From: Peptostreptococcaceae bacterium VA2
GTDB taxonomy: Bacteria; Bacillota; Clostridia; Peptostreptococcales; Peptostreptococcaceae
Direction of reading: 5' to 3'
Length of the DNA stretch: 64,000 bases
Assembly (NCBI GenBank): GCA_000686145.1
Contig: JMMB01000007.1
Coordinates: forward strand, 2,232,001-2,296,000
A model generated the notes under the pieces. The model had not been told where the DNA came from. It saw only the letters and a program-made list of their open reading frames with translations, and made no database searches. Below, piece after piece: positions 58,757 through 64,000 of the stretch (position 1 is the first letter of the stretch; every line of letters begins with the position of its first letter). Position numbers and translations under genes: made by a program.

Positions 58757-59479
58757 TTATATTACTTTGCTTAAAAAGTCTTTAGTTCTTTCTTCTTTTG
58801 TATTATCAAACACTTCACTAGGTGTTCCTTCTTCAACTATATATCCACCATCCATAAATACAACTTTAGTTGCAACTTCTTTTGCAAATCCAATTTCATG
58901 AGTTACTACTACCATTGTAGTTCCTTCTTTTGCAAGTTCTTTCATAACATCTAAAACTTCTTTTACCATTTCAGGGTCTAGCGCTGAAGTTGGTTCATCA
59001 AACAACATAACATCAGGTTGCATAGCAAGTGCTCTTGCTATTGCTATTCTTTGCTTTTGTCCTCCAGATAATTGCGATGGATAGGCATCTTTTTTATCTA
59101 TAAGTCCTACTCTTTGTAAAAGTTCTTCTCCGATTTTTATAGCATCTTTTTTATCCATTTTTTTACCTTTAATTGGTGCAAAAGTTATATTATCGATAAC
59201 AGACATATTTGGAAATAAGTTAAAATTTTGAAAAACCATTCCTATATTTTGTCTAGCTTTGTTTATATCACAATTTTTATCTAATATGTTTTTTTCTTCA
59301 AATATTACATCTCCATCATTTGGAGTTTCTAATAAATTCATACATCTTAAAAGAGTACTTTTTCCACTTCCACTGGGTCCTAGTATTGCTACTATTTCGC
59401 CTTTTTTAACATTCATATCTATATTTTTTAAAACTTCTAATTTCCCAAATTTCTTTTTTAGATTTTTTATCTTTATCAT
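58757..59479 (-). CDS. Polar amino acid ABC transporter ATPase
   Basis: A 240-residue ATPase of the HisP/GlnQ type. Walker [10 protein letters not shown] (34-42), Q-loop [17 protein letters not shown], signature [17 protein letters not shown], Walker [16 protein letters not shown] and switch VTHEI are all intact. The last gene of a three-gene importer operon, 2 bases behind the permease gene. It powers uptake of an amino acid; the T-box leader upstream suggests control by charging of a tRNA. Confidence 0.95.
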   Translation of the reverse strand: MIKIKNLKKKFGKLEVLKNIDMNVKKGEIVAILGPSGSGKSTLLRCMNLLETPNDGDVIFEEKNILDKNCDINKARQNIGMVFQNFNLFPNMSVIDNITFAPIKGKKMDKKDAIKIGEELLQRVGLIDKKDAYPSQLSGGQKQRIAIARALAMQPDVMLFDEPTSALDPEMVKEVLDVMKELAKEGTTMVVVTHEIGFAKEVATKVVFMDGGYIVEEGTPSEVFDNTKEERTKDFLSKVI

Positions 59480-59481
59480 AT

Positions 59482-60213
59482 TTAAGCCTCCTCTATAACT
59501 TTTTTAGTGCTTACCTTACTGTCAAATAAAACAAAGCTTTTAGAATCATTATTTCCTAACTTAGATTCAAAGACTCCAACTAACTTTGATAAACCAAATG
59601 TAAGTACAAAGTATATCATAGATGCAACTATTAGTGGCTCAAATGCTAAGTATGTGCTTCCTTTAACTGTATCTGCACTATACATTAAATCATGTATCCC
59701 AATTATTGATGCTATTGATGATTCCTTAACTAATACTATAAATTCATTTGCAAGTGCAGGTAATACATTTTTTAATGCCTGTGGTATTATTACATGTTTC
59801 ATACTAGTTGAATAATCAAGACCTAAAGAACGACTAGCTTCCATTTGTCCTTTATCTATTGATTGAATACCAGATCTTAAAATTTCAGCTATATATGCAC
59901 TTGAGTTTATAGATAGTGCAATTACTGCTGCTATATAATCTGATGTTATTGGTCCTATACTTGGAAATTGAATTCCAAGCGTAGGTAGCCCAAAGTAAAT
60001 TATATATAATTGAATAAGTAATGGTGTTCCTCTTAAAAACTCTATATATGCTCCAGATATAAATTTAATTATTTTAACTTTAGATAATCTTCCTAAACAT
60101 ACTATAGTACCTATCATAAATCCTAATATTAAAGTAGATAAAGATATCATTATAGTAATCTTTGTTCCATCTATGAAAAATTGCGAATATTCCTTTAAAA
60201 AACCGAAATCCAT
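59482..60213 (-). CDS. Polar amino acid ABC transporter permease
   Basis: A 243-residue permease with about five membrane helices and the HisM/GlnP family features: [20 protein letters not shown] near residue 58, then [20 protein letters not shown] and EASRSLGL, the EAA loop that docks the ATPase. It lies between the binding-protein gene (18 bases) and the ATPase gene (2 bases). It probably acts as a homodimer. Confidence 0.95.
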   Translation of the reverse strand: MDFGFLKEYSQFFIDGTKITIMISLSTLILGFMIGTIVCLGRLSKVKIIKFISGAYIEFLRGTPLLIQLYIIYFGLPTLGIQFPSIGPITSDYIAAVIALSINSSAYIAEILRSGIQSIDKGQMEASRSLGLDYSTSMKHVIIPQALKNVLPALANEFIVLVKESSIASIIGIHDLMYSADTVKGSTYLAFEPLIVASMIYFVLTFGLSKLVGVFESKLGNNDSKSFVLFDSKVSTKKVIEEA

Positions 60214-60231
60214 ATTAACTTCCTCCTTGTA

Positions 60232-61029
60232 TTATTGAGATAGCTTAGTTGCTTCATCAACAAATTTTTGTATTTTATTTTCTTTTTTTAATGAACCTAA
60301 AATGTCATTAGTTTTTTTAATTAAAGAATAATCCTCTGATTTTTTAGTTGCTATTGCTGAACCTTCTTCTTTAGATTGACCTAAATCTACATTTGCAAAA
60401 ACTATTTCTGGGTATTCTTTTAAGTAACCAGTAACAGCCTCTTTACTAACTACAACTGCATCAACATTTGAATTTTTAAGTTCTAATATTACATCAGGTA
60501 TTTTTGAAAGAGACTTAATGTTTGTAGCTCCTATATTATCTTTTGCAAATCCTTCTTGGATTGAAGATTTTTGAACTCCTATTTTAACATCTTTTAAACT
60601 TTCTACAGTCTTATATTTTTCTAAATCATCTTTTTTGATTAATATAGCATTTTCTCCGTTATAGTAAACATCTGTAAAGTTTACAGCTTTCTCTCTTTCC
60701 TCTGTTGGGCTCATTCCTGCAACTATCATGTCTATATTTTGAGATTGCAATGCTGGCAATAATCCATCAAATTTCATATCTTTTATTTCTAATTCTACAC
60801 CTATTTCCTTGGCAATTTCTTTTGCTATTTCCATCTCAAATCCTACAACAGTATCTTTTCCATCTATTTTTTTGTGAAACTCGTATGGTGGATAATCTGC
60901 ACTTGTACCTATTACCAACTTTCCTTTTTCTTTTATTGATTCTAATTGACTACTTTCCTCTTTTGAAGAACATCCTACTAAACTAAAACTTAAAATACCT
61001 ACTAAAATTCCTAACGATGCTTTTTTCAT
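60232..61029 (-). CDS. Amino acid ABC transporter substrate-binding lipoprotein
   Basis: A 265-residue family-3 solute-binding protein. The signal peptide ends in LVGC (about 17-20), a lipobox. The mature part begins KGKLVIGTSADYPPYEF, followed by GFEMEIAKEIAKEIGVELEI and the MKFDGLLPALQSQNIDMIV, VAGMSPTEEREKAVNFTDVY signature. AGGAGG precedes the ATG. First gene of the importer operon behind a T-box leader. The substrate is a polar or charged amino acid; identity depends on the T-box specifier, which I read only tentatively. Confidence 0.93.
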   Translation of the reverse strand: MKKASLGILVGILSFSLVGCSSKEESSQLESIKEKGKLVIGTSADYPPYEFHKKIDGKDTVVGFEMEIAKEIAKEIGVELEIKDMKFDGLLPALQSQNIDMIVAGMSPTEEREKAVNFTDVYYNGENAILIKKDDLEKYKTVESLKDVKIGVQKSSIQEGFAKDNIGATNIKSLSKIPDVILELKNSNVDAVVVSKEAVTGYLKEYPEIVFANVDLGQSKEEGSAIATKKSEDYSLIKKTNDILGSLKKENKIQKFVDEATKLSQ

Positions 61030-61119
61030 AATATTACCTCCTATTTGTTATTGATTATTATTTGAGAATACAACTTTAGTTATATCCTAATTTTCAAGAA
61101 TTTACTTTATTTGGGTATT

Positions 61120-61190
61120 AAAAAGTCCCTTAGCCTAAAAGGCTAAGAGACGAAATTATCCGTGGTACCACTCTTATTGATAAGTAACAA
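61120..61190 (-). promoter_or_regulatory. Second T-box antiterminator/terminator module
   Basis: On the minus strand CTTATCAATAAGAGTGG runs into GTACCACGG, the T-box sequence, then a terminator GTCTCTTAGCC/GGCTAAGGGAC and a T run (61120-61151). It copies the end of the leader just upstream but has no Stem I of its own; only about 50 bases separate it from the first terminator. A partial tandem duplication. Confidence 0.8.
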
Positions 61191-61235
61191 TAATATAGAT
61201 ACGCGAATTAAATAGAAATAATATATTTCTGTATT

Positions 61236-61480
61236 AAAAAAGTCCCTTGGCTATAAAAACCAAGAGACGAAAATTTCCGCGTTACCACTCTTATTGATAA
61301 GTATACTTATCCTCTCAATCTCTTAAGGCGAGAACACCTATTGCCATACTATTATTTCAGGCAATCTCCTCCAAAGCTCTCTTCGTAATAAATTTCATTA
61401 TTAGGCTCACACCAAACCCCAACTCGCTGAAACTCCATTTAATACTACTCTCTTTTTCTAAGGATTTCTTTTTATTATTT
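61236..61480 (-). promoter_or_regulatory. T-box leader of the amino acid transporter operon
   Basis: A full T-box: Stem I with the AGAGAGT kink-turn region and AGTA/GAA specifier-loop strands (about 61390-61470), the distal GTTTGGTGTGAGCC loop, linker stems, T-box sequence AAGAGTGGTAACGCGG (61272-61292) and terminator GTCTCTTGG/CCAAGGGAC with T run (61236-61268). It senses uncharged tRNA and then lets transcription proceed. Aligning the specifier loop as GAA-NNN-A suggests GAG (Glu); this reading is weak. Confidence 0.85.
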
Positions 61481-61540
61481 TGTAATATAGATATAATTAT
61501 AATTGATTTATAAAAAATGTCAACTATTTTTTTAAAAAAA

Positions 61541-63247
61541 TCACATTCCATATATATCCGAAAATTCTATATTACACATTTCAATTTTATTGTTATCACA
61601 TATATAATTTTTATTTATTTCATTTGTCTCACAATGTGTTGCTTTATTTGGCAAGTAAAACTCAAAATTAGTTCCGACTCCTTTTGTACTATACACAGTT
61701 ATTTTCCCTCCATGCATCTCAACTAAAGACTTTACTAGGGATAGCCCTATTCCACTACCCTCACAATTTTTTGTTAACTTCTTATCATCTTGTACAAATC
61801 TATTGAATATAATCGGAAGTTTATCCTTAGATATTCCTTCTCCGTCATCCCTTACCGATATATTTATCTTCTCTTCATCAACTTGTAAATCAACATATAT
61901 ATTTCCATTTTTATTTGTATATTTAATAGAATTTGACAATAAATTAAGTAAAATTCTTTCTATTTTCTCTGGATCACAAGCTATAATCTTTTCTTCACAA
62001 TTAGTATCAAATATAAGTTCTATTTCTTTTCCTTCAATATATTGAGCAACTGATAAAGTTATTTCCTCTACAATATTTACTATATCATGATTTACAAGCT
62101 TCAACTCATAATATCCATTATTAATTCTAGTCATGTCTATAAGGTTATTTACTAATCTCAAAAGCCTATATGAGTTTTGCCTTATTAATTTCACATGTCT
62201 GCTCAAGTCTGTATTTTCATTCCAGAATATATTTTCATCATTAATATTTCTATCTATTAATTGTATTGTTCCCAAAATTATATTAAGAGGTGTTTTGAAT
62301 TCATGAGACATATTTGCAAAAAATTCATTCTTTATACTTTCTAAATGCACAGTTTCTTCCAATTTTTTTCTTTGTTTTTCTTGTTCTTTTTCTTTGGTTA
62401 TATCCCTAGCTGTAAATGCAAATACACTTTTTTCCTTTACTAATTTCAAATTCCATCTAAACCATTTATATTTATTATTTTTACATATTATTTTATTTTC
62501 AATAACAACTACATCTTTATTATCGCTATTTAATATTTCAGATAGTTTATCTTTATGGCTCTCATGAACCAAATTTAAAATATTAGATTCTAATATTTCT
62601 TGTTCACTCCATCCCAGATAGCTTGTCCAATTCTGGCCTACTGTTTTTAAATATCCATTGTTATCCATTACACCTACTATGTCCGCTGATATTTCTAAAA
62701 GTAATTCAAAATCTTTTTTCATTAGTTTTGTTTTATGTATCTCACTAAGTATTTGCTCTATAGATTGTTTTATATCTATATCTTTAAATATTTCTTCAAT
62801 CGGTGTACTTTGTTCTATCTTTTTTAATAAACAAATTAAAGTTGATATTGATTTTTCAGTTCCTTGGATTTCTTGTTTTGTATTTTCTTCTATAGTATTA
62901 TTTTCAAATTGTAAATTATGGTCTATTATTTCAATATTATCACTTGAAACAAAAACTACATCTTTACTATAAAAATATCCGTTTGTAATTTTACTTTTTA
63001 ATTTAAATTTTCTATCTCTCATGTATAATATTAAATCTAAGTTTAGTACTTCATCTTTTTTTATACCACTTATTTTATAACTTATAGACTTATCATCTAT
63101 TTTGTTATCACTAGTTACTTGTATTTTGTCTATCTCACTTTCGCTACATTCCAGTTTATTTAAGAGTTTTTTATTGCAAAATATAATTTCGAGTTTTTTA
63201 TTTAAAATAAATATATAACTATCTATACTATCTAAAAATTGATTCAT
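61541..63247 (-). CDS. PAS-domain sensor histidine kinase
   Basis: A 568-residue cytosolic kinase. Order: an N-terminal PAS-like region (LDSIDSYIFILNKKLEIIFCNK, 5-100), a helical linker, a second PAS domain (about 185-305: ADIVGVMDNNGYLKTVGQNW; FAFTARDITKEKEQEK), HisKA (FFANMSHEFKTPLNIILGTI, His near 327) and HATPase (LLNLLSNSIKYTNKNGNIYV; DDGEGISKD; GSGIGLSLVKSLV). It ends in IEMCNIEFSDIYGM, echoing the kinase at 48760-50628. GGGGGTATATT precedes the ATG. An orphan kinase. Confidence 0.92.
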   Translation of the reverse strand: MNQFLDSIDSYIFILNKKLEIIFCNKKLLNKLECSESEIDKIQVTSDNKIDDKSISYKISGIKKDEVLNLDLILYMRDRKFKLKSKITNGYFYSKDVVFVSSDNIEIIDHNLQFENNTIEENTKQEIQGTEKSISTLICLLKKIEQSTPIEEIFKDIDIKQSIEQILSEIHKTKLMKKDFELLLEISADIVGVMDNNGYLKTVGQNWTSYLGWSEQEILESNILNLVHESHKDKLSEILNSDNKDVVVIENKIICKNNKYKWFRWNLKLVKEKSVFAFTARDITKEKEQEKQRKKLEETVHLESIKNEFFANMSHEFKTPLNIILGTIQLIDRNINDENIFWNENTDLSRHVKLIRQNSYRLLRLVNNLIDMTRINNGYYELKLVNHDIVNIVEEITLSVAQYIEGKEIELIFDTNCEEKIIACDPEKIERILLNLLSNSIKYTNKNGNIYVDLQVDEEKINISVRDDGEGISKDKLPIIFNRFVQDDKKLTKNCEGSGIGLSLVKSLVEMHGGKITVYSTKGVGTNFEFYLPNKATHCETNEINKNYICDNNKIEMCNIEFSDIYGM

Positions 63248-63327
63248 AATATACCCCCGTAAACCATTCTCTTACTATAATTCTACATTTTTAGATATAT
63301 CCCTTGTTATTTTTTTATTTTATAAAA

Positions 63328-63365
63328 AAATACCTCTTAAATAAGATAATTTATTTAAGAGGTAT
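63328..63365 (-). terminator. Terminator of the FtsX-like permease gene
   Basis: AATACCTCTTAAATAA pairs with TTATTTAAGAGGTATT around a GATAAT-type loop, with a T run on the minus strand, 10 bases after the stop codon. Confidence 0.9.
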
Positions 63366-63375
63366 TCCTTTTTTG

Positions 63376-64000
63376 CTATATATTATCTCTCAACTCTTCA
63401 ACTACACTTTGTTTATTTATTTTCTTATAACATACGCAAGGCACAATTCCTGCCATTATTAATAGTATAAATATTGATACTATTATCGGCAATATTCTAA
63501 AGCTATAACTAAAGAAACTTATAGCACCTGCCATTATATCTACCCCAAAATACGTTATTGGTGTTCCAACAATTAATATGACGCTTGCTGTAATTAAACA
63601 ATAGTCTAGAGCTTCTAAAATAAGCATTTTTTTTATTTGTTTCTTAGTCATACCTATGCTCTTTAACATAGCTAATTCTTTTTTTCGAGATAAAATACTT
63701 GTAGCTATAACATTTATAAAGTTAAGTACACCTATTATGCCTACTACAAGACTAAGCCCGTATCCAACATTTTCATAGCTTTTAATCATATCATTAAATT
63801 CTCTCATATAAGTTGATTTAGCTCTATACTCAAATGATGGATTGCTAGTGCTTAATCCTTTGAAGTAATCTTCTGTTTCTTTTATATTTTTATCATTTAC
63901 ATCAAACATAGCAGTCATTACAGTATGCTCATCAGTTGTTTTTTTAAATTCTTCTGATGGTAAATACCCTGAAAATCCTAGAATAGAATATCCTGAATAT
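63376..64000 (-). CDS. FtsX-like ABC transporter permease, C-terminal part
   Basis: The frame is open to the window edge, so only the last 208 residues are seen. It begins YSGYSILGFSGYLPSEEF in the extracellular region. The FtsX domain follows with three membrane helices: LSLVVGIIGVLNFINVIATS, the coupling motif ILSRKKELAMLKSIGMTKKQ, and two C-terminal helices, ending ELRDNI. Such permeases (MacB/BceB/VexE-type) export or sense peptides or lipids together with an ATPase encoded outside the window. Confidence 0.88.
   Translation of the reverse strand, partial: YSGYSILGFSGYLPSEEFKKTTDEHTVMTAMFDVNDKNIKETEDYFKGLSTSNPSFEYRAKSTYMREFNDMIKSYENVGYGLSLVVGIIGVLNFINVIATSILSRKKELAMLKSIGMTKKQIKKMLILEALDYCLITASVILIVGTPITYFGVDIMAGAISFFSYSFRILPIIVSIFILLIMAGIVPCVCYKKINKQSVVEELRDNI

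Noticed and set aside
61357-61551. A 64-codon minus-strand open frame upstream of the transporter operon.
   Set aside because: It lies inside Stem I of the T-box leader and has no ribosome binding site; the RNA structure explains the sequence.

Overview
The window is AT-rich DNA from a low-GC Gram-positive anaerobe. The best fit is the Clostridia family Peptostreptococcaceae (Clostridioides/Paraclostridium-like). The evidence is an S-layer-type protein anchored by CWB2 repeats, a glycyl-radical trans-4-hydroxy-L-proline dehydratase operon with proC, T-box and cyclic-di-GMP riboswitch leaders, frequent TTG/GTG starts behind strong AGGAGG-type ribosome binding sites, and dense rho-independent terminators. 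The genus is an inference. Most genes lie on the minus strand. No phage, insertion sequence or CRISPR array is visible.

Layout. 0-3 kb: end of a DUF975-like membrane gene, a DEAD-box RNA helicase, and long-form hpf. 2.8-5.4 kb: an OhrR-like MarR regulator with its own operator, then a tandem pair of polytopic membrane proteins (DUF5692-like). 5.4-8.2 kb: tandem paralogous membrane-anchored surface proteins and a decayed Mrp-type ATPase. 8.3-12 kb: LysR/MATE pair, MazG-like protein and a GNAT remnant. 12.1-17.7 kb: the most unusual region. It has a c-di-GMP-I riboswitch ahead of a 34-residue peptide and a 160-residue protein, next to two M50-type membrane metalloproteases, an S41 lipoprotein protease with a partial duplicate, a second hydrophobic small peptide and a VanZ-like protein.

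17.8-19.2 kb and 34.2-35.9 kb: two ECF sigma/anti-sigma pairs, each behind a promoter of the type such sigma factors recognise. 19.4-24.2 kb: cupin regulator, activase, hypD and proC, which together turn hydroxyproline into proline. 24.5-34.2 kb: a metallophosphoesterase lipoprotein, four GNATs, a P-loop kinase-like protein, VOC and transglutaminase-like proteins, a BAX inhibitor-like protein and several small membrane proteins. 36.3-42.3 kb: a RibD-like reductase, an Agr-type LytTR two-component system with paired candidate sites, and three genes with frameshifts, including a chloramphenicol acetyltransferase relic. 42.5-47 kb: a diguanylate cyclase, tRNA-Lys(UUU), and a MATE pump with a MerR regulator and a textbook 19-bp-spacer MerR promoter. 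47.1-50.6 kb: a siroheme reductase-like operon behind a CRP/FNR-type site at about -41.5, and a PAS histidine kinase. 50.8-58.7 kb: CWB2 glucosaminidase, YdbC, DprA and a SWIM-SNF2 helicase. 58.7-61.5 kb: a polar amino acid ABC transporter under a T-box with a duplicated terminator module. 61.5-64 kb: a second PAS histidine kinase and the end of an FtsX-like permease.

Themes linking the genes are c-di-GMP (a cyclase and a riboswitch), extracytoplasmic sensing, drug/stress export, and amino-acid (proline) reduction metabolism. Coordinates of starts were moved from the longest open frame wherever a ribosome binding site or a paralogue made another start clearly better.
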